Below are positions 19,601 through 34,300 of a stretch of DNA of 64,000 bases, in pieces (within the stretch, counting starts at the first letter, position 1; each line of letters begins with the position of its first letter). The stretch comes from Miltoncostaea sp050250915 (GTDB lineage Bacteria; Actinomycetota; Thermoleophilia; Miltoncostaeales; Miltoncostaeaceae): assembly GCA_050250915.1 (NCBI GenBank), contig JBFWNT010000006.1, positions 1 through 64,000 on the forward strand. Reading direction: 5' to 3'. The translations under genes were made by a program, and so were the position numbers. The notes under the pieces were generated by a model. It was not told the origin of the DNA. It did no database searches and was given only the letters and a program-made list of their open reading frames with translations.

Positions 19601-22600
19601 GCGGGTCGCGCGCTCCGCCAGCTCGCGCAGCCGCTCGCCGATCGCCGCCGAGCCGCGCTCCTCGATGTACTCGGCGCAGCCCGGCCGCGCGATCACCACC
19701 ACGTCGATCCCACCCGGCAGCGAGGGCGCCAGAGCCGAGAACTGCTCGCGCAGCACCCGCTTGACGCGGTTGCGCTCCACGGCGCCGCCGACCTTGCGCG
19801 ACACGGACAGGCCCAGCCGCGCGGGCTCGACCGCCGGCCGGTCGTCCCGCGCGAACGCGTAGACCACCAGGTGCCGGTTCGCCGCCGAGCGGCCGCGCCG
19901 GTAGACCGTGTCGAAGTCGCCCGAGCGGGTGATCCGCCCTCGGCGCCGCGGTGGAGCGGTGCCGGCCTCCGTCACGGAAGCTCAGGCGGAGAGGCGCGCG
20001 CGGCCCTTCGCGCGGCGGCGCTTCAGCACCGCGCGCCCGGCGCGGGTGCTCATCCGCACGCGGAAGCCATGGGTCTTCTTGCGCTTGCGCTTGTTCGGCT
20101 GGTAGGTCCTCTTCACGCGCCAATCCCTCGCAGCGTCGTTGGCACTCGCTCACCCGAAATCCGGGCGGGGGCCCGCCGGCGGGTGGCCGAGCATAGCAGA
20201 GCCCTCCCCCGCGTCCGGGGCCCCGCGGCACCCGGTCCGGATGGCCCGGGAAACCGGGTCGGAAATCCGTCCACAGATGTGGAGAGGGCTGTGGAGAAGC
20301 CCGGGATACCGCTCTGCTACGGGTTTCTCGGGGCCGCGAAATCCCCTTGTGTTATTTGTCGCCAGACGTTTTCGCCGCTCAGTCGGGGGTTTGTTCTCCA
20401 CAGCCCCCGTCGGGGGGTGTCGCGCGGTGTGCCGGCCGGGTTAGAGTGCCGCCCCTCCCCGCCCGAGATGTCCAGGACCCTCACCCTCACACCGCCCCCG
20501 GCCCCGGCCGCCCCACGCCTCGCGGAGCCTCCGCGAGCGCGCGTCGCGACCTGGTCGTCACCGGCCCTCCCCCCCGTGGTGGAGGAGATGGCGGAGACCG
20601 ACGCGGCGGCGCTCGTGGAGGCGGTCTGCGACGCGGTCGCCGAGCGCTCCCCGATCCCGGCGCCGGCCGTGCGCGAGGTCGTCGAGAACCTGGTGCACGC
20701 CGGGTTCCGCGACGCCGTGGTCACCGTCCTGGACGGCGGCCGCACGGTCCGCGTGAGCGACCACGGCCCGGGCATCGCCGATCGGGGACGGGCCCTCCAG
20801 CCCGGCTACACGACCGCCGACGACGACGACCGCGACCTGATCCTGGGCGTCGGCGGCGGGCTGCCGTTCGCCGCGGCGGCCCTGGCCGACCTCGGCGGGC
20901 GGCTGGAGATCGACGACAACCTCGGCGGCGGGACCATCGTGACCCTGCGGCTGCCGGCGGACGAGGGGGTCCCCTCCCCCGAGCCCGTCTGCAGCGGCGC
21001 GGCGCGCGAGATCCTCGCCCTGCTCCTCGAGATCGACGGCGCGTCCCCGGCGCGCCTGGCGGAGGAGCTGGGGCGGTCGCGGGCCGAGTGCGGGCGCGAG
21101 CTCGCCCGTCTGGAGCACCGCGGACTCGTCCGCCGTGAGCCCGGCGGCGTCCGCGCGCTCACCGAGGCGGGCACCCGCCTCGTCGCCACCCTCTTCTAGG
21201 CACCACCCTCCCGGCTCCCGCACCACCTCCCCCGCACGCCCCCGACCCCCGACGGAGCACGGCCATGCCCCAAGCGTTCCCGCCCGACGTCCGTGACAAC
21301 GTGTGGAGGGAGGTCCGCGAGCGTCTCCGCGCGACCCTCAACACGCAGGTCTACGAGTTCGCGTTCGCCGGCGCCAGACCGGTGGAGCTCACGGACGAGC
21401 GGATCCTGCTCTCGGTCGACAGCGAGCTGCTGCGCAACTGGATCCGCCAGCGCTACCTGGCCCTGCTGAAGGACGCCCTCTTCGAGGTGCGGGGCAGCGA
21501 CCTGGACGTCGACATCGAGGTGGCGCAGGCCGCGCAGGCCGCGAGCCCCCAGAGCGAGGCGGTCGCGTCCCCGCCGGAGCCCGCGCCCCGGGTGCACCCC
21601 ACGGCCCTGCCGCCGCGCCGCGCGAGCGGCCTGCAGCCGCGCTTCACCTTCGAGGCGTTCGTGACCGGGCCGTCGAACCGCTTCGCCCACGCGGCGGCGC
21701 TCGCCGTGGCCGAGGCGCCGGCCCGCGCCTACAACCCCTTCTTCATCTACGGGGGCGTCGGGCTCGGCAAGACGCACCTCCTCCACGCGATCGGCCACTT
21801 CGTGGCCGCCAACCACGAGGAGCTCTCGCTGACGTACGTCTCCGTGGAGACGTTCACCAACGAGTTCATCAACGCGCTCCGCGACGGGGGCATCCGCTCC
21901 TTCAAGGACCGTTACCGGAGCACGGACATCCTGCTGATCGACGACATCCAGTCGCTCCAGGGCCGCGAGCAGACGCAGGAGGAGTTCTTCCACACGTTCA
22001 ACGCCCTGCACGACAGCGGCAAGCAGATCGTGATCTCGTCAGACCGTCCGCCGAAGGAGATCGCCACCCTCGAGGACCGCCTGCGCTCCCGCTTCGAGAT
22101 GGGGCTGATCACCGACGTGCAGCCGCCGGACATCGAGACGCGCATCGCCATCCTGCAGAAGCGGGTGCAGGCCGACCGCTACGTGATCCACGACCCCGAG
22201 GTGCTGTCGTTCATCGCGGCGCGCGTGTCGACCAACGTGCGCGCGCTGGAGGGCGCCCTGACCCGCGTGGTGGCGCACGGCTCCATCTCGGGCCGGCGCA
22301 TCGACGTGGAGCTGGCCGGCGAGGTGCTGGAGGACCTGTTCCCCGCCGCCGAGGGCACGCTGTCGATCGAGGTCATCCAGGGAGAGGTGTGCCGCTACTA
22401 CGGCGTCACGCACGAGGAGATCACCGGCGACAAGCGCACCCGCCGCATCGTGCTGCCGCGCCAGGTGGCGATGTACCTGAGCCGCGAGCTCACCGACGCC
22501 TCCCTGCCCCAGATCGGGCGCGCGTTCGGGGGCCGGGACCACACCACGGTCATGTACGCGGTCCAGAAGGTCACCGACCAGATGTCCGGCGAGGGCGAGG

Positions 22601-25600
22601 TGCTCACCGCGGTGCGCGATCTGACCAGCCGGCTGACCGGCCGCCGGGGCGCCCCGTGACGGTGGACGGGACGGGGGACGGGGCGCGCCGCGCGTCCACA
22701 TCGTCCCCCGGCGCCGCCCGCGCCGGCGCGGTCCCTGGGGAGGGCCGTGGACGGATCGCGCGGCGGAGGGGCCTCCGCCCACGGCTCCATCCCGAGGCGG
22801 AAATCCGGCGTTTGCAGGGTTTCCCCGAGATCTCCACGGCCTCCACAGGCCCTACGACCTCGACGACCCTGAAGACCCGATTGACATCTCTTCAGAACAG
22901 GGCCGGCCGTGTGGTGTGGAGGACGCCCGCCACCGTCCTCCGCATGGGCTAGGGTCGCGCGGTGCGTTTGGTCTCCCCGAAGGACGAGCTCGCCGGAAAG
23001 CTCGCCACCGCCGCCCGCGTGGCGTCGGCGAAGAGCACCATCCAGATCCTGTCCCACGTGCTGCTCCGCGCGGAGGACGGGCGCTGCGAGCTGGCCTCCA
23101 CCGACATGGAGCTGTCGCTGCGGGTGCCGCTGGAGGCGACGGCCGAGGAGCCGGGCGCCGTGGTGCTGCCGCGCCTGGCGGGCGACATCGTCCGCAGCAT
23201 GGCCGACGGGCCCGTCACCCTCGAGCACCGCACCAACGAGGGGATCGTCCAGATCACCGGCGGCGGCTCGTCGTTCTCGCTGAACTGCCTGCAGGCGCAC
23301 GACTTCCCGGAACTGCCGGCGGACGAGGGATCCGGTCTGACGCTGCCGTCGGAGCCCCTGACGGAGGCGATCGACCGGGTTGCGCGCGCCGCGTCGCGCG
23401 ACGAGACCCGGCCGGTCCTCACCGGCGTGCTGGTGCGGCTCGGCCCCGACGGCCTGACGATGGTGGCGACCGACTCGTACCGCCTCGCGGTCCGCAGCAC
23501 CGCGCTGGATCCGCCGCCCGCCGACGCCCGCGAGGCGATCGTGCCGGCCCGGGCGCTGGCCGAGGTGTCCCGCCTCGCCGGGCTCGCGAAGGCCGAGACG
23601 GTGGAGATCGTGCTCACCGAGAGCCAGGCCCTGTTCCGGATCGGCGACGTCCGCCTGACCAGCAGGATCATCGAGGGCCAGTTCCCGGACTACCGCCAGC
23701 TCGTGCCCGACACCTTCGAGCACGACGTGGCGTTCGACCGGGCCGAGCTGCTGGGCGTGCTCACCCGCATCGGCGTGCTGGCGCAGCGGAACACGCCGGT
23801 GCGCCTGGCGTTCGACGACGGTACGGTCACGATCTCGGCGACCAGCGACCAGGTCGGCGAGGGCCGCGAGTCGCTGCCCGTCGGCTTCTCGGGGGAGCGC
23901 CTGGAGATCGGCTTCAACGTGGAGTTCCTGCGCGCCGGCGTGGAGAGCGTGACCGGCGACGAGGTGCGGCTCGGCCTGATCAGCCCGCTCCGGCCGGGCC
24001 TGCTGCGCGGCTCGGGTGATGAGTACCGCTACCTCCTCATGCCGATCCGGCTCAACGCCTGAGGCGACCCGCCCCGGCGCCGCCCGCGACTGGTGCGCGC
24101 GGCGGCTCGAGGTCGCGGACGTGCGGTGCTGGGACCGCGCGGCGCTGGACCTGCCGCCGGGCCTCGTCCTCCTGACCGGGCCCAACGGCGCCGGCAAGAC
24201 CTCGCTCGTGGAGGCCGTCGTACTGGGCTGCCTCGGCGTGTCGCCGCGCACGGCCCGCGAGGCGGAGGTGGTGCGCCGCGGCGCGCCCGCGCTCCACGTG
24301 ACCCTCGACCTCGACGGGCCTCCGGGCCCCCAGCGCCGCGAGATCGGCTTCGCGCCGGGAGCGGGCCGTCGGCTGCGGCGTGACGGGGTGCCGGTCCGGG
24401 CGCTGGGCGACTGGCGCGCCCGGGCGGTGCTGGTGTTCCTGCCGGACGAGTTGCGGGCGGTCAAGGGGCCGCCCGCCGCCCGCCGCCGCGCCCTGGACCG
24501 CGTGCTCGAGGCGTCGACGCCGGGGTTCGCCGACGACCTGGTCGGTTACCAGCGGGCCCTGGCCCAGCGCAACGCGCTGCTGCGGCGGGTGCGGGCGGGG
24601 CAGGCGTCGGAGGACAGCCTCCCGGCGTGGGAGGCGCAGATGGCGGCGCTGGGCGCCCGGGTCGCGGCCGCGCGCCGCGCCGGGGTGGCCGCGCTCGCGG
24701 GGCCGTTCGCCCACTGGCTGGGCGAGCTGGGCGGCGGGCCGGCGGGGCGGCTGGAGCTGGAGCCCTCGCCCTCGGGGCGCGAGGACGTGCACGAGGCGAC
24801 CCTCGAGGCGTACCTGCTGCGGACCCTGGCCGAGCGGCGGCCCCGCGAGATCGCTGCGGCGCAGACGCTCTCCGGCCCCCACCGCGACGACCTGCTGGTG
24901 GCCGCCGGGCCCGCGGACCTGCGCCGCGAGGGCTCGCAGGGCGAGCAGCGCACCGCGGCGCTCGCGCTGCTGCTGGCCGCGCGCGACCACCTGCGGGCCA
25001 CGGCGACCCGGCCGATCCTGCTGCTCGACGACGTGCTGAGCGAGCTCGACCCGCGCCGCCGCCGCCTTCTGCTCGAGGCCGTCCGGGACGGGGGCCAGAC
25101 GATCGTCACCACCGCCGACCCCGGCGCCGCCGACGCCCTGGCGGCGCCCCCCGACGCGCTGGTCCGGGTGGAGGCCGGCCGCCTCGCCACCTGACCCGCC
25201 ACGCCGCCGTCGCCGCCGGCGCGACCCGATGGGCGCCGCCGAGATGCTCGGCCGCTTCCGCCGCCGTTCCGGCGGTCCGCCGGCCGGGGCGGCCGGGGCG
25301 GTGGCCGAGGCCTGGCGCGCCGTCGTGGGCGCGGCGGTGGCCGACCACACGGCCCCGCTGCGGCGCAGCCGCGCCGGCGTGCTGACGGTGGCCTGCTCCA
25401 GCGCGGCGTGGGCGCAGGAGCTCACGATGCGCCGTGACGAGCTGGTCGGGCTGCTGGCGCGGGCGGCCCCCGACGCCGGTGTCACCGGGTTGCGGTTCTC
25501 CGTGGCGGACCACGTCCCGGCGGCCGAGCCGCCCCCTCCTCCGCCCCCTCCCGCGCCGGTCCCGGGGGCCCGCGAGCGCGCGTTCGGGGACGGCGCCGCC

Positions 25601-28314
25601 GAGGGGATCGCCGACCCCGCGGTGCGGGATCTGGTCGCCCGGGCGGCCGCGGCGGCGGAAGCGCGCCGGATTCAGGGAAAATAGCTGCAAATACGGGAAA
25701 AATCGCGGCGTTTCGGCCGAACGGGCTGCTAAACTCACGGGACACCACCCGAGGAGGAGCCCGATCTCATCGCCGCCCGACGCTCCGTCGGCCGCAACGC
25801 AGTACGACGCCGGGGACATCACGGTCCTCGAGGGCCTGGAGGCGGTCCGCCGCCGTCCGGGCATGTACATCGGCTCCACGGGACCGCGCGGCCTGCACCA
25901 CCTGGTCTACGAGATCGTGGACAACAGCGTCGACGAGGCCCTCGCGGGCTACTGCGACAGGGTGGTGATCACCCTGAACCCCGACGGCTCATGCACCGTG
26001 TCCGACAACGGCCGGGGGATCCCCGTGGCCGAGATGGCCGACCAGGGCGGGAAGAGCGCCCTCGAGGTGGTCATGACCGTGCTCCACGCCGGCGGCAAGT
26101 TCGGCGGTGAGGGCTACAAGGTCTCCGGCGGCCTGCACGGCGTGGGCAGCAGCGTGGTCAACGCCCTCTCGGAGTCGCTGACGGTCGAGGTCCACCGCGA
26201 CGGCGGGGCCTTCCAGATGCGCTTCGAGCGTGGCGAGGCCCTCGGGCCCATCACGCGCGTGGGCGACGCCGCCGACACCGGCACCACCACGACGTTCCTG
26301 CCCGACCCGGACATCTTCGAAGAGCCCGACTTCGACTTCGAGACGCTGGCCCAGCGGTTCCGCGAGACGGCGTTCCTCACCAAGGGCCTGCGGATGGAAC
26401 TCGACGACCGGCGCGGCGAGGGCCGCAGGGTCGAGTACCACTACGAGGGCGGCATCCGGGACTTCGTGCTGCACCTCAACGAGTCGCGGGACGCCGTCCA
26501 GCGCGACGTGGTCTACCTGGAGGCCGAGGGCCCCGAGGGCAGCCTCGAGGTCGCGATGCAGTGGACCGCGGCCTACAACGAGGCCGTCTACTCCTTCGCG
26601 AACAACATCAACACCCACGAGGGCGGCACCCACCTCACGGGCTTCCGCACCTCGCTCACGCGCACGCTCAACGACTACGCGCGCGCCAAGGGGCTGCTGA
26701 AGGAGAAGGACGACAACCTGGAGGGCCCGGACACCCGCGAGGGGCTCACGGCGATCATCTCCGTGAAGCTGCGCGAGCCGCAGTTCGAGGGGCAGACCAA
26801 GACCAAGCTCGGCAACTCCGAGATCACCGGGTTCGTCAACGCCGCGGTCAGCCAGCGGCTGGCGGAGTACCTGGAGGAGCACCCGACCGAGGCGCGGGCG
26901 ATCTGCGGCAAGGCGATCAACGCCTCGCAGGCCCGCATGGCCGCGCGCAAGGCGCGCGACCTGGCCCGGCGCAAGGGCGCGATGGACTCCACGTCGCTGC
27001 CGGGCAAGCTGGCCGACTGCTCCGACCGCGACCCCGCCTCCACGGAGATCTTCCTGGTGGAGGGCGACTCGGCCGGGGGCTCGGCGATCATGGCGCGCCA
27101 GTCGAGCTTCCAGGCGATCCTGCCGCTGCGCGGCAAGATCATCAACGTCGAGAAGGCCCGGATCGACAAGGTCCTCTCCAACACGGAGATCCAGGCGATC
27201 ATCACGGCGATGGGCACCGGGATCGACGAGGACTTCGTCCTCGAGAAGGCCCGGTACCACAAGCTGATCATCATGACCGACGCCGACGTGGACGGCGCCC
27301 ACATCAGGACGCTGATCCTGACGTTCCTCTTCCGGCACATGCGCCCGCTCATCGAGAGCGGCTACGTGTACATCGCGTGCCCGCCGCTCTACAAGGTGAA
27401 GCAGGGCAACCAGGAGCAGTACATCGAGAAGGAGCTCGAGCTGGAGGACTGGCTGCTCGAGCGCAACCTCGGCGACCTGACCCTCGAGGACAGCGCGGAC
27501 CGATCATCCCCGCCCGCCCCTCGCGCCAACGGGCTCACCAAGGCGCGCTACCAGCGCTTCCAGCGGGCGCTCAAGGAGCACGAGGCGTGGGCCGGCAACC
27601 TGCGCGCCACCTACGGCACCGAGACCATCGAGTTCGTCCAGGAGCACGGCCTGGTCGAGGCGGAGCCCACGGACATCGAGGCCCTGGGCGCGGCGATCGA
27701 CGCCGCGTCGAGCGACCACGCCACCCTCAGCGTGGAGGGCGTGGACGAGGCGGCGCAGGCGATGGTGGCCCGCTCCGTACTGGCCAGCACCGGCGAGGCG
27801 CGCACGGTCACGATCCCGCTCGCGATCTTCGAGAGCCGCGAGCTGCGCGGCCTGCGGGGAGCGCGGGCCAAGCTGCGCGAGCAGGTCGGCGAGCCGCCGT
27901 TCCGCCTCGTGCGCGGGTCGCGGAGCCGCACGCCCGCCACGTACGACGGCCTGCGCAACGCGGTCCTCGAGCTCTGCCGCGAGGGCGTGCAGCTGAGCCG
28001 CTTCAAGGGCCTCGGCGAGATGAACAGCGAGCAGCTCTGGGAGACCACCATGGACCCGGAGCGGCGCATCCTCCAGCGCGTGATGATGGAGGACGAGGCC
28101 GCCGTCGGCGAGCTGTTCGCCAAGCTGATGGGCGACAAGGTGGAGCCCCGCCGCGCGTTCATCGAGGACAACGCGCGCAGCGTCGCCAATCTGGATATCT
28201 GAGTAAGGAGCCGTAGTGGCCATCGACCGCCACGGCCGCATCGAGCCCCGCGAGCTCGAGCGGGAGATGAGCTCGTCGTACCTCGACTACGCGATGAGCG
28301 TGATCGTGGGCCGG

Positions 28315-28346
<32 letters not shown>

Positions 28347-31300
28347 CGTGCACCGCCGGGTGCTGTTCGCGATGCACGACATGGGGCTCCAGCCCGACCG
28401 CGCGTACGTGAAGAGCGCCAACATCGTCGGCCGCGTGATGGGTGAGTTCCACCCCCACGGCGACTCGGCGATCTACGACACGCTCGTGCGCCTGGCGCAG
28501 GACTTCGCGTCGCGCTACCCGCTGGTCGACGGCCAGGGGAACTTCGGCTCCAGCGAGTTCGCCGCCGCGGCCATGCGGTACACCGAGGCCCGCCTGGCGA
28601 AGATCGCCACGGAGATGCTGCGCGACATCGACGAGGACACCGTCGACGACGCGCCGACCTACGACGACCGCCGCACCGAGCCGGTGGTGCTGCCGGCGCG
28701 GGTGCCGAACCTCCTCATCAACGGCTCGTCGGGCATCGCCGTGGGGATGGCGACCAACATCCCGCCGCACAACGTCGGCGAGGTCATCGACGCGGTCGTG
28801 GCGACCATCGACGACCCGCAGATCGAGGTCGACGGGCTGATGCGCCACATCACGGCGCCCGACTTCCCCACCGGGGGGATCATCGTCGGCCGCGCCGGCG
28901 TGGTCGACGCGTACACCACCGGCCGCGGCCGGGTGGTCGTGCGCGGCCGCGCGCACAACGAGCCGCTCAAGCACGGCCGCAACGCGATCGTCTTCACCGA
29001 GCTGCCCTACCAGGTCAACAAGGCCGAGCTCATCCGCAAGATGGCCGACCTGGCCAACGACAAGGTCATCCCCGAGATCGCCGACCTGCGTGACGAGTCG
29101 GGGCGCGACGGCGTCCGGGTGGTCATCGAGCTGCGACGTGACGCCGTGCCGGTCGTGGTGCTGAACAAGCTCTACAAGCACACCGCGGTGCAGTCGACGT
29201 TCGGCGTCAACGCCATCGCGCTGGTCGACGGGGTGCCGCGCACGCTGGGCCTGAAGGACATGATCCGGCACTACCTCGCGCATCAGAAGGAGGTGGTCAC
29301 CCGGCGGTCGCGCTACCGGCTCCAGCGCGCGGAGGCCCGGGCCCACATCCTGGAGGGGCTCCTCAAGGCCCTCGGCGACATCGACGCGGTCATCGCGCTC
29401 ATCCGCGCCGCGGCCGACCCCGAGGAGGCGCGCCTCGGCCTGATGTCGCGCTTCGACCTCACCGAGATCCAGGCGCGCGCCATCCTCGACCTGCGCCTCC
29501 AGCGCCTCACCCAGCTCGAGGCGGGGAAGATCCAGGCCGAGTACGCCGAGCTCCAGCAGCGCATCGCCGAGCTGCGCGCGATCCTGGGCGACGAGCGACG
29601 CGTCTACGCGCTCATCCGCGAGGAGCTTCTCGAGATCCGGGGACGCTTCGCCGACGAGCGGCGCACCGAGATCGTGCCCGGCGAGGGCGACATCGACCTC
29701 GAGGACCTGATCGCCGAGGAGGAGATGGTCATCTCCATCTCCAACGGCGGCTACGTCAAGCGGCTGCCGGTCTCGACGTACCGGGCCCAGGGCCGCGGCG
29801 GCAAGGGCCTGCGCGGGGTGCGGCTCAAGGACGACGACTACATCGAGCACCTGTTCATCGCGTCCACCCACCACTACCTGCTCTTCTTCACCAACCAGGG
29901 TCGCGTCTACCGGCAGAAGGTCCACGAGCTCCCCCAGGGCTCGCGCGACTCGCGCGGCCGGCACCTGGCCAACGTCCTGGCGCTGCTGCCGGACGAGGAG
30001 GTGCGGGCCGTCTTCGCGACGCGCGACTACGGCGAGGGCAGGTACCTCGTCCTGGCCACCCGCGAGGGCATGGTCAAGAAGAGCGAGCTGAAGCTCTACG
30101 ACACGGTGTTGCGCGAGCGCGGCCTCGCCGCCATCAAGCTCGACGAGGGCGACGAGCTGGTGGGCGTCCAGGTGACCGACGGCGACGAGGACCTGCTGGT
30201 GGTCTCCGCCCGCGGCCAGGCGGCCCGCTTCCACGAGGGCCAGGCGCGCGCGATGGGCCGCGACACCCGCGGCGTGAAGGCGATGAACCTCGACACGGGC
30301 GACCGGGTGCTCACCATCTGCGTCGCCCGCGACGACGAGGAGCTGCTGGTCGTGACCGGCAACGGCTACGGCAAGCGCACCCCGATGGCGGACTACCCCC
30401 GCAAGGGCCGGCCCACCAAGGGCGTCCGCACCATCAAGGTCAGCGACAAGAAGGGCGAGCTCATCACCGCGCGCCCCGTCCGCGAGGGCCAGCAGCTGCT
30501 GCTGATCTCGATCATGGGGCAGGTCATCCGCATCCGGGTCGACGACGTCCGCAGCATGGGCCGCTCCACCGAGGGCGTGCGCGTGATGAACATGGCCGAC
30601 GACGACCAGGTCTGCGGCGTCGCCTCCGTGGTGGAGCCCAGCGAGGAGATCACCGAGGAGGCCACGGTCGGCGGGCTCGACGAGCCCGAGGACGGCTTCT
30701 CGGCGCCCCCGGGCGCGGCGGCCGCCGCCGACCCCGAAGCGCCCGCCGGCTAGCGCGTGGCCGAGGGCCCGTCCGCACCGTCGTCGCGCCGGCGGCCGCC
30801 GGCGGAGCCCCCGGCCGCCGACCGCGGGCCGGAATGGCGGGTGGAGGGCGCGCCGCCGCCCGCGCCGGCGGAGGGGCGCGGGCGCATGCCCCGCATGCCG
30901 GGCGGCTCCCGGTTCTGGTGGATCCTGCTCGCGCTGCTCGCGCTGAACTGGTTCATCGTCTCGCTCATCCCGTCCGGCAAGTCCCGCCTGGACGTGCCGT
31001 ACACGGAGTTCCGCGACCAGGTGACCGCCGGGAACGTGAGCGAGGTCACCTCCCGCGGCGACACCATCCAGGGCGAGTTCAAGAAGGACGTGACGTACCC
31101 GGCGGGGTCCGACCACACCGACTCCGCCTTCGAGACCCAGCGGCCGGCGTTCGCCGACGACCAGCTGCTGCAGCTCCTGATCGACCAGGACGTGGTCGTC
31201 AACGCCGAGCCCATCGACGAGGGCCGCTCGCTGCTGGCCACGATCCTGCTCTCGTTCGGCCCCGTGATCCTGCTGGTGCTGCTGTTCGTGTTCCTGATGC

Positions 31301-34300
31301 GGCGGGCCGCGGGCGGCGCCGGCGGGGCGATCAGCGGGCTCGGGCGCTCGCGGGCTAAACGCTACGACGCCAGCGCCCAGCGGGTGACCTTCGACGACGT
31401 GGCGGGCATCGACGAGGCCGAGGAGGAACTCGTCGAGATCGTCGACTTCCTCCGCAACCCCGACCGCTACCGGCGGCTCGGGGGGGCCATCCCGCGCGGC
31501 GTGCTGCTCTCCGGTCCGCCCGGCACCGGCAAGACGCTGCTGGCGCGCGCGGTGGCCGGCGAGGCGAACGTGCCGTTCTTCTCGCTGTCGGCCTCGGAGT
31601 TCGTGGAGATGATCGTGGGCGTCGGCGCCAGCCGCGTGCGCGACCTGTTCCGGCAGGCGAAGGAGACCGCCCCCGCGATCATCTTCATCGACGAGCTCGA
31701 CGCCATCGGCCGCGCCCGCGGCAGCTCCGCGTCGCTCGGCGGCAACGACGAGCGCGAGCAGACGCTCAACCAGATCCTCACCGAGATGGACGGGTTCAGC
31801 GGGTCGGAGGGCGTCATCGTGCTCGCCGCGACCAACCGCGCCGAGATCCTCGACCAGGCGCTGCTGCGGCCCGGGCGCTTCGACCGCCGGGTGGTGGTCA
31901 ACCCGCCCGACCGCGACGGCCGCGCCGAGATCCTGAAGGTGCACCTGCGCGGCGTGCCGATCGCCGACGACGTCAGCGTCGAGGGCCTGGCGCAGTCGAC
32001 GCCGGGGATGGTCGGCGCCGACCTGAAGAACCTCATCAACGAGGCCGCCCTCACCGCCGCCCGGCGCAACCACGAGCGGGTGCAGAACCAGGACTTCACC
32101 GACGCGCTCGAGAAGATCGTGCTGGGCGCGGCGCGCAAGATCATGCTGTCGCCGCAGGAGCGCGAGCGCACCGCCTACCACGAGAGCGGGCACGCCCTGC
32201 TCGGCATGCTCATGCCGGGGGCCGACCCGGTGCGGAAGGTCTCGATCGTGCCGCGCGGCCGCGCCCTGGGGGTGACGTTCCAGGCGCCCGACGCCGACCG
32301 CTACGGCTACGGCGCCGAGTACCTCCGCGGCCGCATCACCGGCGCGCTCGGCGGCCGGGCGGCCGAGGAGATCATCTACGGCGACATCACCACCGGCGCG
32401 GAGTCCGACCTGGAGCAGGTCACGAACATCGCGAAGCGGATGGTGGGGCGCTGGGGGATGTCGGACGCGATCGGCCCGGTCACGGTGGTGCCGGGCCCCA
32501 ACGACGAGCCGCTGCTGTTCCCGGGCATCGGCGGCAGCGGCGTGTCGCCGCACACGCAGCAGCTGGTCGACGAGGAGGTCCGCCGGATCGTCGACGGCTG
32601 CTACGACGACGCGCTGCGGATCCTGGGCCAGAACCGGGAGCGCCTGGAGGCGCTGGCGCACGCCCTGCTCGAGCGCGAGACGCTCGACGAGGCCGACGCC
32701 TACCGGGTGGCCGGGATCCCGCGCGAGGGGCCGGCGGCGGACTAGCCGGGTGGATCGTGCCGCCTTCCGGGCCGGCCTCCGCGCGGCCGCGGCGGTCGCG
32801 GTGGGCTTCACGCTGGGGCGGTACGTCCTCGACGAGCCCCAGTTCGCGGTGTTCGCGTCGTTCACGGCCCTCGCCCTGCTGGCCTTCGCCGATTACGGCG
32901 GCCCGATGCGCGCGCGCCTGGGGGCCATCGGGGTCACGATCATGGTCGCGCTGGTCCTGGTCACGCTCGGGACGGTCACGTCCGAGAGCGCCTGGGGCTC
33001 GCCGATCGTGGTGGGCCTGGTGGCGTTCGCGGTGGCGTACGCCCAGGTGCTCGGCGGCTACTTCGTGGCGGGCGCGAACACGGTGATCCTGTTCGTGGTG
33101 CTGTCCACCGGGATGCCGGTCCCCGACGGCGCGCTGGGATGGCGGCTGGCGGGGACGATCGTCGGCGGCGCGCTGGCCGCGGCGGCCACGGCCTTCATGT
33201 GGCCCGAGCGCCGCGACCGCGACCTGGGGGCGTCCCTCGGCCGCGCCGCCGCCGCCCTGCGCGACTGCCTCGCCCGCGACGGCGACCGCGAGGCGGCCGT
33301 GGACCGCGCCCGCACCGAGGTCCGGGCCGTCCGCGCCCGCCTGGCGGCCCCCGGGCCGCGGGCGGGGGAGCCCACCGTCGCGTACCGCGCCGGACTGCGC
33401 CTGGTGGCCGACCTCGACCGCCTGCTCGACCGCATCGGCCGCAGCGTCGTCCGCCTCGCCGAGCCCCTGCCGGCGGCCGAGCCGCTGCTGGAGCTCTCGT
33501 CCCGGTCGCTCGACGCGGCGGCGGTCGTGCTGGGCGGGGGCGCGCCCGTGGCCGACCCCGTCGCGCTGCGCCGCGAGGCGCGCGCGCTGCTGCCGGCCAC
33601 CCGCGCCCGCCTCGCCGCCGACGGCGCCCGCGACCCGGCGGCCTTCGCCGTGCAGGCGGAGGCGCTGGCCGTGGCCGGCGAGGTCGCCCACGCCGCCACC
33701 CGGGCGGCGCTGGACGCCCACGTCGTCACGGGGCGCATGCCGTCCGCGCCCGACCCGGCCATCGCGCCGCTGCTGGCCGACCGGCCCATGGCGGTCGCGC
33801 GGCGGCGGCTGCGCGCGAACCTCACGTTCCGCTCGGTCCACTTCCGCAACGCGCTGCGCGTCGGGCTGGCGCTGGCGGCGGCGCTGATCCTGGTGCACGC
33901 GTTCGCCCTGAGCCACGGGTTCTGGGTGGTCCTGGCGACGCTCACGGTGGTGCGCAGCGCCTCGTCCACCACCGGCCTCACGGCCCGCCAGGTGCTCCTG
34001 GGCACGGCCGTCGGGTTCGTGCTGGCGCTCCTCGTCGTCCTGGGCGCCGAGCGCGACGCGCACCTCTACGCGGTGCTGCTCGGGCTCGTGATCTGGGGCG
34101 CGGTGTACGCCCAGCGCACCCACGGCCTGGTGGGCGGACAGGCCGGGTTCACGGTGCTGGTGGTGGTGCTGTTCGGGCTGCTGGCGCCCACGACCTGGAC
34201 GCTCGCCCTGGTGCGGGTGGAGGACGTCGTCCTGGGCGCGTGCGTCGGGGTGCTGATCGGCGTCGTCGCCTGGCCGCGCGGGCCCGCGGGGCAGCTGCCC